The notes under the pieces: model-generated | Told to the model about the DNA's origin: nothing | Seen by the model: only the letters and a program-made list of their open reading frames with translations | The model's database searches: none | Made by a program: the position numbers and the translations under genes | Origin: a virus | IMG/VR virus record: IMGVR_UViG_3300037235_000271 | Coordinates: 1 to 47,249 of that record | DNA: 47,249 nt | Reading direction: 5' to 3' (one strand) | Part shown: positions 1 through 7,751 of the stretch, in pieces | How the letters are laid out: each line of letters begins with the position of its first letter | Numbering within the stretch: the first letter of the stretch is position 1

Positions 1-127
1 CTGGCCCGGCTGCTCCAACGTTGTGTTTCCCCTCGTGACTATGGGCGCGTTGCAATTCAGTTCTCAGGCCTACCCCAATATCATTCAGGGAACCAAGGTC
101 GTCAAGTATAGAACCATTGGGCGGGAC
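1..127. repeat. Left copy of 127-bp exact terminal direct repeat
   Basis: Bases 1-127 are identical to 47123-47249. The repeat lies inside the portal coding sequence, and joining the ends restores one continuous reading frame, so the molecule is circular or terminally redundant with about 47,122 unique bases. A length of exactly 127 matches a common assembler k-mer, so it is probably an assembly overlap rather than a biological terminal repeat. The physical ends of the packaged DNA cannot be read from it. Confidence 0.95.
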
Positions 128-1954
128 CTCGGTCCTACGCGAGAGCGTGCCCTTCGCATCGGCCGACACATGTCCTACCAAGTGCTAGAAGAGGATGAAG
201 GCTGGGAGGAGCAGATGGACCGACTGCTGATCAACCTCAGCATCGTCGGTTGCAATTTCCTCAAAAGCTATTTCTCTTCCATGAAGGGCTATCCCACCGA
301 CGAACTAGTTCTTGCCCGTGACCTCGTGATGGACTATGGAGCAAAGTCCGTCGAGTCCTGCGCCCGCAAGACCCATGTCATCCCTATGTATCGGAATGAA
401 ATCTACGAACGCTGCCGCCGTGGCACATTCCGAGAGGAGATTCTCGAAGAGCCCTGGTTCAAATCCAACGCTCCGATGCCAGCCAATACTGCTCCCGGCG
501 TCCCAATGAATCTAGGCCCCGACCGACGCCAGGGCGTTATTCAAATCCAATCCGACCGCCAGACCAAGTTCATCATGCTCGAGCAGCATGCTGGACTGGA
601 CTGCGATCACGACGGCTATGAAGAACCTTACATCATCACCCTCGATGCTTCGTCCAAAAAAGTCTGTCGCATCGCCGCGCGAGTTGACAACCTCTCGCAA
701 ATCGAACTCCACCCGCGCTCCCGCAAGATCATCTGCATCAAGCCGACAGAGTACTTCACCAAATTCTCCTTCATCCCTTCCCCCGACGGATCCGTCTACG
801 ACATTGGCTTCGGCATCCTCCTCGGCCCCATTAACGAAAGCGTTAATTCAGGAATCAATCAGCTCCTTGATCAGGGCACACTCCAGAACGCCGGCGGCGG
901 CTTCCTGGGCCGAGGCGTTAAAATCCGCGGTGGAGTATTCACCGTTGCCCCTGGTGAGTGGAAGCGAGTTGACTCGACGGGCGACGACCTTCGTAAGAAC
1001 ATCGTTCCATTTCCCGACCGTACGCCTTCATCAGTTACCTACCAGCTCACTACCCTCCTCATCGACTACGCCAACCGAGTAATGGGCACAACCGAAGCGA
1101 TGGTAGGCGAGTCGCCGGGGCAGAATATGAAAGTTGGCACTTTCGAAGGCATGACCGAGGAGGGTCGAAAGGTCTTCAACTGGATATTCAAGCGCGTCTG
1201 GCGCTCCATGCGTGAGGGGTTTAAAAAGCGCTATCTACTAAACCGCCATTTCCTTCCCGCCCACAAGGACTTCGGCGAGGGCGATGCGTTCATCCGCCAA
1301 GAGGACTACCTCGGTTCTCCCGACTCCATCTCTCCTGTTGCCAACCCCCAGGTCACTTCCACCACCATCCGCATCCGCCAAGCCATTGCAGTCAAAGAAG
1401 ACTCTCTACGCACTCCTGGCTACGACATTATCGAGGTCACTCGAACCTTTCTCGCTGCACTTGACCTCGATGAGCATATCGATCGCCTGTTCCCCGGTCC
1501 GGGCAAAACTCCACCCTTGCCAAACCCCAAGGCCGCTATCGAACAGTTCAAGAACCAGCGGGAGCAGATGAAGCTCTCCCTCAAAAAGTGGGAAGTAGCT
1601 CAACAACTCTCCATCGCCCATGGCGAGACCATGGCGAAGATAGAGCTTATGAAGGCCCAGGCCTCCAAGCTCATCGCCGACATCGGCGCGGACAAGGCGG
1701 CTCACCAGCTTGAGGTCTTCGAATCCATAACCTCCGCCCTCACCGAGCATGGTCAGATGATTAACGAGCGGATAGCTTCGCTCACTAATAAAGGTGACGA
1801 TGATGATTCTCAACCAGCACAGTCGTCCTCTGACCCAAGCGGAGTTCCAGGAATGGATAGAGTCCCTGGGGACCAAAGCCTTCCGTCTTTACCTTCGCAA
1901 ACACCTGGCCAGCCTCCAGTCCCAATGGGCCAGCCAGCTATTCCTCTCCAGTGA
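2..1954 (+). CDS. Portal protein, C-terminal part (gene split by linearisation)
   Basis: This forms the dodecameric portal at the capsid vertex through which DNA is packaged and ejected. The frame is open from base 2 and joins in frame to the 78 codons that start at 46911, giving about 721 residues. The junction carries the FPWPGCSNVVFPL stretch typical of podovirus P22-like portals, followed by long helical regions and a low-complexity Pro/Gln/Ser tail. The GTG at base 23 is an internal valine, not a start. The gene sits between the large terminase and head-assembly genes. Its 3' end overlaps the next gene by about 150 bases. Confidence 0.9.
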   Translation, partial: WPGCSNVVFPLVTMGALQFSSQAYPNIIQGTKVVKYRTIGRDLGPTRERALRIGRHMSYQVLEEDEGWEEQMDRLLINLSIVGCNFLKSYFSSMKGYPTDELVLARDLVMDYGAKSVESCARKTHVIPMYRNEIYERCRRGTFREEILEEPWFKSNAPMPANTAPGVPMNLGPDRRQGVIQIQSDRQTKFIMLEQHAGLDCDHDGYEEPYIITLDASSKKVCRIAARVDNLSQIELHPRSRKIICIKPTEYFTKFSFIPSPDGSVYDIGFGILLGPINESVNSGINQLLDQGTLQNAGGGFLGRGVKIRGGVFTVAPGEWKRVDSTGDDLRKNIVPFPDRTPSSVTYQLTTLLIDYANRVMGTTEAMVGESPGQNMKVGTFEGMTEEGRKVFNWIFKRVWRSMREGFKKRYLLNRHFLPAHKDFGEGDAFIRQEDYLGSPDSISPVANPQVTSTTIRIRQAIAVKEDSLRTPGYDIIEVTRTFLAALDLDEHIDRLFPGPGKTPPLPNPKAAIEQFKNQREQMKLSLKKWEVAQQLSIAHGETMAKIELMKAQASKLIADIGADKAAHQLEVFESITSALTEHGQMINERIASLTNKGDDDDSQPAQSSSDPSGVPGMDRVPGDQSLPSLPSQTPGQPPVPMGQPAIPLQ

Positions 1955-2225
1955 TCCCCAGCAAACGCATCTGGCCAATGTCAATGCCTTGGCCGAGTAC
2001 AAGACTCTAGAAAATCTTCTTGACCTTAGCTATGAAAAGTATCTTGAGGTAGTTAGCAATGCAAACGAAAACACGGAATCCGATGAACAAGAGCGGCCTG
2101 CATCCCTCAGGGGAGGCGATTCTACTCCGCCTGTACGATCCGGAGACGAGGTCCTCGGCGATTTACGTTCCACCTATGGTCTCGGCACGACAGGCGATGA
2201 TCGAAACTCGGGGGATAATACTTGA
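1800..2225 (+). CDS. Conserved-looking helical protein after portal, unknown function
   Basis: This is a small protein of about 141 residues that overlaps the portal 3' end. The N-terminal 90 residues (LTQAEFQEWIESLGTKAF..., then WASQLF and a KTLENLLDLSYEKY segment) look like a family of short helical proteins often found next to phage portals. The ATG at 1800 is preceded by AAAGG; a GTG at 1794 is an alternative. The last 50 residues are low-complexity and polar and lie under the start of the GroES-like gene, an overlap of 167 bases that is unusually long. Function is not known; a head-assembly role is inferred from position only. Confidence 0.6.
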   Translation: MMILNQHSRPLTQAEFQEWIESLGTKAFRLYLRKHLASLQSQWASQLFLSSDPQQTHLANVNALAEYKTLENLLDLSYEKYLEVVSNANENTESDEQERPASLRGGDSTPPVRSGDEVLGDLRSTYGLGTTGDDRNSGDNT

Positions 2226-2496
2226 GATTGGCTCCCAGGCCTGGCTGGATGAAGACGAGCCCCGGCATGAAATTGGAGACAAGGTCCTAATCGGACGATA
2301 CTCCGGCACCATTATGGAAGGCCCGAGGGACAAGATCAAGTACCGAATGGTCAACGCGCGGGATATCTACTGCGGTATCGATGATGGACTCGAAGTCACT
2401 GAAGACATGTTTGAGTCTCAGCTAAAAGCTGAGCAGCAGGAGCTCGCTCGCCAGGTACGTGCACAACAGGGCATTACTTCAAGGAGCCCTCGATGA
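2059..2496 (+). CDS. GroES-like (Cpn10-fold) co-chaperonin homologue
   Basis: The pattern is that of a GroES beta-barrel: an opening LHPSGEAILLRLYDPE strand, RGIILEIGSQAW, then HEIGDKVLIGRYSGT and a closing KYRMVNARDIYCGI, equivalent to the GDxVLF-Y-GT and E-DI-A blocks of Cpn10. The length (145 aa) exceeds GroES (about 97) because of N- and C-terminal extensions, the latter helical and charged. Phage GroES-like proteins such as T4 gp31 work with host GroEL in folding the capsid protein, which fits the position just upstream of scaffold and capsid genes. Start ATG has GAGG 9 bases upstream. The stop overlaps the next ATG (ATGA). Confidence 0.7.
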   Translation: MQTKTRNPMNKSGLHPSGEAILLRLYDPETRSSAIYVPPMVSARQAMIETRGIILEIGSQAWLDEDEPRHEIGDKVLIGRYSGTIMEGPRDKIKYRMVNARDIYCGIDDGLEVTEDMFESQLKAEQQELARQVRAQQGITSRSPR

Positions 2497-3389
2497 GCAC
2501 AACAGAAGAAGCCCAGGCTCGGGAGCTTGGCTGGCGGCCTCAGGATGAATTCACCGGCGAGCCGTCTAAGTGGGTAGACGCAGCAACCTATATCAAAAAC
2601 GGGGAGAACGTAGTTCCTTATCTCCGTGCCGACCGACGCAAATTACTCTCAACCGTTGAACAGCTTCGAACTCAGATCGACCAGCAAGCCGCGGTCGTTC
2701 GTGCGAATAATGAGAGCATTGAAGCTCTCAAAAAGATCTCCACCTCTCAGCGAGTTACGCAGCTTGAGTCTGAGGTTAAATCCCTCCGTCAGCAACTCGT
2801 CGCTGCACGACAGTCTGGCGATGCTGCGGAGCAGGCTGAGATTGAAGAACTCCTTGACACCACCCGCGACACGCTGAAAGAGGTCCGCGCGGAAGCAACT
2901 AAGCCCTCCACAAGCACCTCTGTTTCATCCAACGGCTCACAGTCCAATGGTACCCAGTCCAACCAAGACTATGTCAATTCTCCTGAATTCCAACAATTCC
3001 TCGGTGACAATCCCTGGTTCAAAGAGGACCAAGTCATGGCGGCCGCCGCCGTGTCCCTCATGCAAGTCAAGTCCGCCGACCCAACGTTCAGAACCAAAAC
3101 TCCCGCCCAGCGTTTTATGCTCGTCGCTCAAGAGATTAGAACTCGCTTCGGCATGGATGAAGAACCTCGTCGCCAGCGAGATTCCAAAGTCGAAGGCGGC
3201 CGTGGTGGTGAACAACGCCGCACTGGCTCGTCTCGTGGCGGAACCAAATCCTTCATCGATCTCTCGCCCGGCGCCCAAGCCGCTTGCGACAAGCTCGCTA
3301 AGCGAGTCGTAGGTCCTAAGGGCTCCGGTCGAGCCTATGAAACTCTTGATGCCTGGCGGGCACACTATGCCTCCCAGGTTGAGGAATAA
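2493..3389 (+). CDS. Head scaffolding protein
   Basis: The 298-residue protein opens with AQARELGWRPQDEFTGEP followed by KWVDAATYIKNGE, a signature seen in many phage scaffolds. Residues about 45-135 are a long charged coiled coil rich in Gln, Glu and Leu, followed by a Ser/Asn/Gln linker. The C-terminal part is basic. Scaffolds direct procapsid assembly and then leave or are degraded. The gene lies two genes upstream of the capsid protein, and its start overlaps the previous stop by 4 bases. Confidence 0.75.
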   Translation: MSTTEEAQARELGWRPQDEFTGEPSKWVDAATYIKNGENVVPYLRADRRKLLSTVEQLRTQIDQQAAVVRANNESIEALKKISTSQRVTQLESEVKSLRQQLVAARQSGDAAEQAEIEELLDTTRDTLKEVRAEATKPSTSTSVSSNGSQSNGTQSNQDYVNSPEFQQFLGDNPWFKEDQVMAAAAVSLMQVKSADPTFRTKTPAQRFMLVAQEIRTRFGMDEEPRRQRDSKVEGGRGGEQRRTGSSRGGTKSFIDLSPGAQAACDKLAKRVVGPKGSGRAYETLDAWRAHYASQVEE

Positions 3390-3395
3390 CCCCCC

Positions 3396-3980
3396 ATGAC
3401 CGATATTCAGACCCCCGATCCGCGCCGCAATCCTGGCCTGTCCGCCCAGCAGATCAAAGACGGCATCCTGCCCTCTGGCCGCAAGCGTATTCCCATGAAC
3501 CTCCCCCGCCCTCGCATGGCGGTGCCGGAGATTCCTGGCTATTATCTCTATTGGTTCGCTGACTACAACCTCCCCCATGCCATAGCCGCTGGCTATGAAT
3601 TCGTCGATAACAAAGAGGTCGATGTCACCCGCAACCATCCAGGCGGTGGCAGTGGCAATACCGCCCTCGACTCTCGAGTCTCCATGGTCGGCACCCGCTC
3701 GAGCGAGGACGGAGTCCAGGTCCGTGCAACCCTTATGAAGCTCCGCCTCGAGTGGTATAAAGAGGACCAACTCTCCAAGGTCCTTCGCCAGGCCCAAATC
3801 CTCGAGGGCATATTCGACAAAGAGCAGGTCTTCAACAAAGACGGGTCGATCAGCGATGCAGGGCAGCTGACCTACTCCGAGGGTGCCTACACCGGCCACC
3901 AGGCCCAGAAGTGGAAACCCGTAATGAACCGCCCTGTCCGCAAGGCCCGTATTGGTCGTAACGGTCGGCCGACGGGCTAA
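3396..3980 (+). CDS. Putative head-associated protein, unknown role
   Basis: This 194-residue protein contains VPEIPGYYLYWFADYNL and AAGYEFVDNKEV segments that resemble a family of phage proteins encoded just before the capsid gene. No catalytic motif or membrane segment is seen. A central glycine-rich loop is followed by amphipathic helices (EWYKEDQLSKVLRQ) and a basic C-terminus. It starts 6 bases after the scaffold stop and belongs to the same operon. A minor head component or assembly factor is inferred from position. Confidence 0.6.
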   Translation: MTDIQTPDPRRNPGLSAQQIKDGILPSGRKRIPMNLPRPRMAVPEIPGYYLYWFADYNLPHAIAAGYEFVDNKEVDVTRNHPGGGSGNTALDSRVSMVGTRSSEDGVQVRATLMKLRLEWYKEDQLSKVLRQAQILEGIFDKEQVFNKDGSISDAGQLTYSEGAYTGHQAQKWKPVMNRPVRKARIGRNGRPTG

Positions 3981-4010
3981 CAGGGGCATCCGCCCCTTTG
4001 GAGCTAATTC

Positions 4011-4661
4011 ATGGCCTTTGTCAACCCCAGCAAACCAGCTGGCCTGTCCCCGGTGAAGTACCTCAATGGTGCGAACTATGATGGAAAGGTGCAAATCTAT
4101 TCCATCCTCGCTGCTAACACTAATCCATTCTACGTCGGTGACTTCGTCTCCACTGTAGGTGGTGGCACAGCCGCCGCCGGCGATGCTAATGGCATCCCTG
4201 CTATTACCCTCGCAACCGCCGGCTCGGGCGGCATCGGCGCCATCGTCGCCTTGGGCACTACTCCCTTCGGTGGTCCCTATGTCAATCCGGCGAACCAAGG
4301 TAACCAGGCCTTCCGTCCTACTGGCGCACAGCCGATCATCTACTACGCCGCTGTATCCGATGATCCCAATATCATCTACGAGGTTCAAGAGGGCGGAGCC
4401 GGCACAAACCTCACTCAGAGCTCGATCATGCGCAACGCGAACATTATCTACGCTGCTCCAGCCATCGGCGTGTTCGTATCAGGAACTCAGATCAACAACG
4501 CGACGGTTGGCGCAACAGCGACTCTTGACCTCAAGCTATTGCGCCTCGCGCCTCGCACTGACAATCACTTCCTTACCAATCCTACTACCGGCGGAGCCGC
4601 ACAGAAATGGTGGTGCTTGATTAACAACCATTTCCTCCAGGCTCGACCAGCTGCTCTCTAA
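4011..4661 (+). CDS. Putative capsid decoration protein
   Basis: The 216-residue sequence is rich in Gly, Ala, Thr and Asn with alternating hydrophobic strands and no charged catalytic clusters, as expected for a beta-structured virion protein. It contains a VGDFVSTVGGGTAAAGDANGI segment and ends with QKWWCLINNHFLQARPA. It lies directly upstream of the major capsid gene, where many phages encode a decoration or stabilising protein. A good ribosome binding site (GGAG) precedes the ATG. The role is inferred; a minor capsid protein is the alternative. Confidence 0.6.
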   Translation: MAFVNPSKPAGLSPVKYLNGANYDGKVQIYSILAANTNPFYVGDFVSTVGGGTAAAGDANGIPAITLATAGSGGIGAIVALGTTPFGGPYVNPANQGNQAFRPTGAQPIIYYAAVSDDPNIIYEVQEGGAGTNLTQSSIMRNANIIYAAPAIGVFVSGTQINNATVGATATLDLKLLRLAPRTDNHFLTNPTTGGAAQKWWCLINNHFLQARPAAL

Positions 4662-4758
4662 CCATCTTATGTCTCTCCCCTCAACCCAACCCTCAGTCTG
4701 GCCTGTTCACGACACGTCGCGCTCAGTCCCATCCCCTGAGTTCTAAGGAGCCCAACCA

Positions 4759-5682
4759 ATGGCAATTGGTGGCGTGATAACCACTGGTGCACATCCGAAG
4801 CTGCTCTGGCCCGGAGTGCATACCGTGTGGGGTCAAACTTACGCCGAACACCCGATCGAATACACTGATCTCTACGACCAGCTCGACTCCGAGATGGCCT
4901 ATGAGCAAGACGTGATGGTGACGGGATTCGGACTGGCAAATGTGAAAGAGGAAGGTGGATCATTCACCTATGACTCCGAAGTGCAGGGAGTGATTTCCAC
5001 CTACACGCATATTGCTTATTCTCTTGGCTATATTGTAACCTGGGAGGAAATCCGCGATAATCTCTATGAAAAGGTTGCGATGGAGCGCGCTCGCGCTAAT
5101 GCCTTCTCCATCACCCAAACTGTTGAGAACATCGCAGCGGTGCCGTACAACGACGCCTTCACCGGCGCGTTCTACCTCAATGCGAATGGTCAGTCACTCT
5201 GCAGTGCCTCCAACCCCAACGCAACGGGCGGGACATACTCCAATGCCCTGGTCCCGGCAGCCGACCTCCTCGAATCCTCTCTCGAGGATGCCTGCATTCA
5301 GCTCATGGGATTCCAGACCGACCGTGGCCTGTTGATCTCTGTCCTCCCTCACTGCTTGATCATTCCCCGTCAGGAATGGTTCAACGCGAACCGGATCCTG
5401 AAATCTGTCCTCCAGCCCGGCACAACGAATAACGACATCAACGTGCTGAAAGCGACCAACGCTTTCCCCTCTGGAATCAAGCTCAACCACTATCTCACGT
5501 CTCCTCATGCTTGGTTCATACGAACCAACTGCCCACATGGCATGCAGCAATTCTGGCGTGACCGTCCGTTCTTTGATCAAGATAATGACTTTGATACAAA
5601 GAATGCCAAGGCGGGTACCTACTTTCGAACCAGCGTAGGCAACACCGACCCTCGTGGAATCCTGGGTTCCAACGGGCCGTAG
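4759..5682 (+). CDS. Major capsid protein
   Basis: This 307-residue protein builds the icosahedral shell. Family-like features are the N-terminal LLWPGVHTVWGQ, EYTDLYDQLDSEMAYEQDV and the C-terminal RTSVGNTDPRGILGSNGP, a pattern common in phage capsid proteins of the HK97-like or Mu gpT-like type. A strong AAGGAG precedes the ATG after a 97-base gap with no other recognisable feature, which suits high expression. It lies downstream of scaffold and decoration genes. The exact capsid subfamily cannot be fixed by eye. Confidence 0.8.
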   Translation: MAIGGVITTGAHPKLLWPGVHTVWGQTYAEHPIEYTDLYDQLDSEMAYEQDVMVTGFGLANVKEEGGSFTYDSEVQGVISTYTHIAYSLGYIVTWEEIRDNLYEKVAMERARANAFSITQTVENIAAVPYNDAFTGAFYLNANGQSLCSASNPNATGGTYSNALVPAADLLESSLEDACIQLMGFQTDRGLLISVLPHCLIIPRQEWFNANRILKSVLQPGTTNNDINVLKATNAFPSGIKLNHYLTSPHAWFIRTNCPHGMQQFWRDRPFFDQDNDFDTKNAKAGTYFRTSVGNTDPRGILGSNGP

Positions 5683-5697
5683 AAGGAGTACCTTCCC

Positions 5698-6609
5698 ATG
5701 GCACAAACCCCAGCATCCCAACCGCCCGCCCGCAATACCTCGGGTTTCAGTAGTGACCCACCGTATGGTCCGCTGGCGGACTGTGGCAATTCAAATCCCT
5801 TCTTCTACCATCAGTTCCAAGACGACTTCGACAACCAGCTCGGCTCTGCTGGCCTCTACACCGTCTCGGCGTCCGGCGCGGGCACAGTAGCTCATACCGC
5901 TGGTGATGGAGGACTGGTTCTATTCACCACCGCGGCTGCAGCTAATAGCTTCGAGTCCATCCAACTCCCTGCCGCTTCGTTCACTCTCCCAGGTACTGGA
6001 ACCGCTCCTCCAGCAACTCAGCAAAGTTCGAAAAAGTTATTCTACCTCGTCCGACTTCAGTTAGCTAACATCACCACCAACTCGTTTATTGCTGGCTTGT
6101 GTAACACCACTGCCACACCATTTACGACTGGTGCTCAGTCCATTACCGATGGTTTGTTCTTTTACAAGGCAGCCGGTGGTACAGTACTTCAGGTCCTCAA
6201 CATTGGCTCGGCGGGAAATAGCCCTACGGGCGTTGGCTACACTAACACGTTCAACATTCCAACAGCGGCATACTCTGCATTCTTCGCTAACAATTCCTTT
6301 CTCGACCTTGCTTTTGAAATCGACCGTCAGCAGAATCTCAAGGTCTGGGTTGGTCAGCAACTTGTTGGCTGGATTACACAAAGCGGTACGGGTTCAGTAA
6401 ACTCTGCCGGTGTCTCAATTCTCCCAGTAAACGGTCCTGCGTTTGTGAACTATCAAGTAGTCCAAGGAGCAAACGCATTCTCCACCTTCGCCACACCAGT
6501 ACTCTACACCCTCGCAAACCTCAACGTTACCTTGGCCCTCAGCAACGGCGCCACCGCCTCCGCGACGACAATGATCGCGGACTTCCATTGCGTTGAGAAA
6601 GAAAGGTAG
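5698..6609 (+). CDS. Putative virion beta-sandwich protein (lectin-like)
   Basis: The 303-residue protein has a disordered Pro-rich start and then a run of alternating strands with many aromatic, Thr and Asn residues. Segments such as YHQFQDDFDNQL, LVRLQLANITTNSFIAGLC and LDLAFEIDRQQNLKVWVGQQLVGW resemble concanavalin-like jelly-roll domains used in head fibres or decoration proteins. It sits 15 bases after the capsid stop with GGAG before the start. A surface-exposed head protein is the best guess. There is no sequence signature that fixes its partner. Confidence 0.55.
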   Translation: MAQTPASQPPARNTSGFSSDPPYGPLADCGNSNPFFYHQFQDDFDNQLGSAGLYTVSASGAGTVAHTAGDGGLVLFTTAAAANSFESIQLPAASFTLPGTGTAPPATQQSSKKLFYLVRLQLANITTNSFIAGLCNTTATPFTTGAQSITDGLFFYKAAGGTVLQVLNIGSAGNSPTGVGYTNTFNIPTAAYSAFFANNSFLDLAFEIDRQQNLKVWVGQQLVGWITQSGTGSVNSAGVSILPVNGPAFVNYQVVQGANAFSTFATPVLYTLANLNVTLALSNGATASATTMIADFHCVEKER

Positions 6610-6615
6610 ATACCC

Positions 6616-6975
6616 ATGCTCTCCCAGTCAGTCGTTCAGATCCATGACTCGTCTAAGAGCCTTCGAGCTTTAGTAACTGGTTTTATCCAGCCGAAGGACA
6701 ACAGTACTCTTGAAATCTTGGATCTACATAATCTTAGCGGAGGTCCAAAGGGCCTCCGTTTGGATAGTGTAATTTGGCTAATAGAAGAAAAAGCCGGGTT
6801 GCGTCTGTACTGGGGAGATACCCTCATGCTTCCTATGGAATCTAGAAACTCTCTACGCTTGGATACTCCATTAAACAGCCCATCTAACTGGGATGGTAAG
6901 TTAGTTCTGGCCGCTGGCAAGACTGAGGAGTACCTCAAAGCCTTCTTCCTTCACCTTGATTTTGACAAGCAGTGA
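6616..6975 (+). CDS. Small head-module protein, unknown function
   Basis: This is a 119-residue protein without cysteines, membrane segments or catalytic motifs. It carries the segment IEEKAGLRLYWGDTLMLPMESRN and alternating hydrophobic positions that suggest an all-beta fold. It is 6 bases after the previous stop and 7 bases before the gp4-like gene. A decoration or head-tail joining role is inferred only from neighbours. Confidence 0.55.
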   Translation: MLSQSVVQIHDSSKSLRALVTGFIQPKDNSTLEILDLHNLSGGPKGLRLDSVIWLIEEKAGLRLYWGDTLMLPMESRNSLRLDTPLNSPSNWDGKLVLAAGKTEEYLKAFFLHLDFDKQ

Positions 6976-6982
6976 GAGACCC

Positions 6983-7711
6983 ATGGCCAATGTCCTTCCT
7001 CTGATGAACACCCCCTACCGCTGCATCCGCAACGCAATGGTGGATGCAGGGCTCCTCGGCCGCGGGCGGGACCCTAATTCTGACCATCTTATGGAATATT
7101 TCCCTCGACTTCAGGATCTCTTCAACCGCTTGCAGACCAAGGGCATTAAGCTCTGGCTCGAGCAAGACTTCCTTCTCCAGGCTCCAGTTCTCCAAGCTGG
7201 CGTCCCACTATATTCCTTTGGCCCCACTGGCAATGTTGTAATTACAAGGCCAACGAGGATAAAGGAATGTTATTTCCAGGATATCAGCACCGCCCTGCGT
7301 CCACTCATTCCTCTCTCGCGAAATGAGTGGAATCTCTTGGGCACCCATACTATCCAGGGCGAGATCAGTCAATACTATGTTGACAAGCAACAATTTACTA
7401 CCAACCTCTATCCCTGGCTAGTCCCAGACGCCGAAGCCGCCCTCGGCATTATCCATGTGATCATTCAGAATCAGGTTACCTCCCCTATCACCTTGGTCGA
7501 TACGATGAACTTCCCTCAAGAGTGGTTCGATACCCTCGAATGGAACCTTGCGGAGATCATTGCTACGGGCCAGCCTCAGGCTGTGATCGACCGCTGTACT
7601 AAGATGGCTGATAAGACTCTCGAGATCCTTGAGGATTGGGATGTCGAAGACGCCTCAATCTTCATCCAGCCGGATCCGAGGAGTCAGTATATGGGGCAAA
7701 GGTTTCAATGA
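6983..7711 (+). CDS. Head-tail connector, P22 gp4-like tail accessory factor
   Basis: The 242-residue protein follows the pattern of P22 gp4-type packaged-DNA stabilising factors: an N-terminal helical block, then FLLQAPVLQAGVPLYSFGP, RPTRIKECYF, RNEWNLLGT and a C-terminal EWFDTLEWNLAEIIA helix. These proteins bind the portal after packaging and start tail assembly. The start chosen is the ATG at 6983; the frame is open further upstream but overlaps the previous gene. The order capsid, gp4-like, gp10-like matches P22-type morphogenesis. Confidence 0.7.
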   Translation: MANVLPLMNTPYRCIRNAMVDAGLLGRGRDPNSDHLMEYFPRLQDLFNRLQTKGIKLWLEQDFLLQAPVLQAGVPLYSFGPTGNVVITRPTRIKECYFQDISTALRPLIPLSRNEWNLLGTHTIQGEISQYYVDKQQFTTNLYPWLVPDAEAALGIIHVIIQNQVTSPITLVDTMNFPQEWFDTLEWNLAEIIATGQPQAVIDRCTKMADKTLEILEDWDVEDASIFIQPDPRSQYMGQRFQ

Positions 7712-7714
7712 TAG

Positions 7715-7749
7715 ACGGGTATGATATTGTGGCCATCCCCGGGTAACAT
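7715..7749. promoter_or_regulatory. CCCGGG-type operator pair before gp10-like gene
   Basis: The 40-base gap before the gp10-like ATG holds ACGGGTATGAT (7715-7725) and ATCCCCGGGTAACAT (7735-7749), with the two GGGTA cores 24 bases apart. The same core spacing is seen at 19929-19966. The boxes match those at the early promoters. A TATGAT hexamer is present, but no -35 box is seen 16-18 bases upstream. It may be an operator, a weak internal promoter or a roadblock site inside the late operon. Confidence 0.5.
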
Positions 7750-7751
7750 CC

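Noticed and set aside
23-25. GTG as start of the portal protein
   Set aside because: The frame is open upstream across the circular join to an ATG at 46911, and the residues before it match portal sequence.
2937-4388. Long open frame (483 codons) on the minus strand under the scaffold and downstream head genes
   Set aside because: It is antisense to three well-supported genes, has no ribosome binding site or motif, and mirrors their codon bias.
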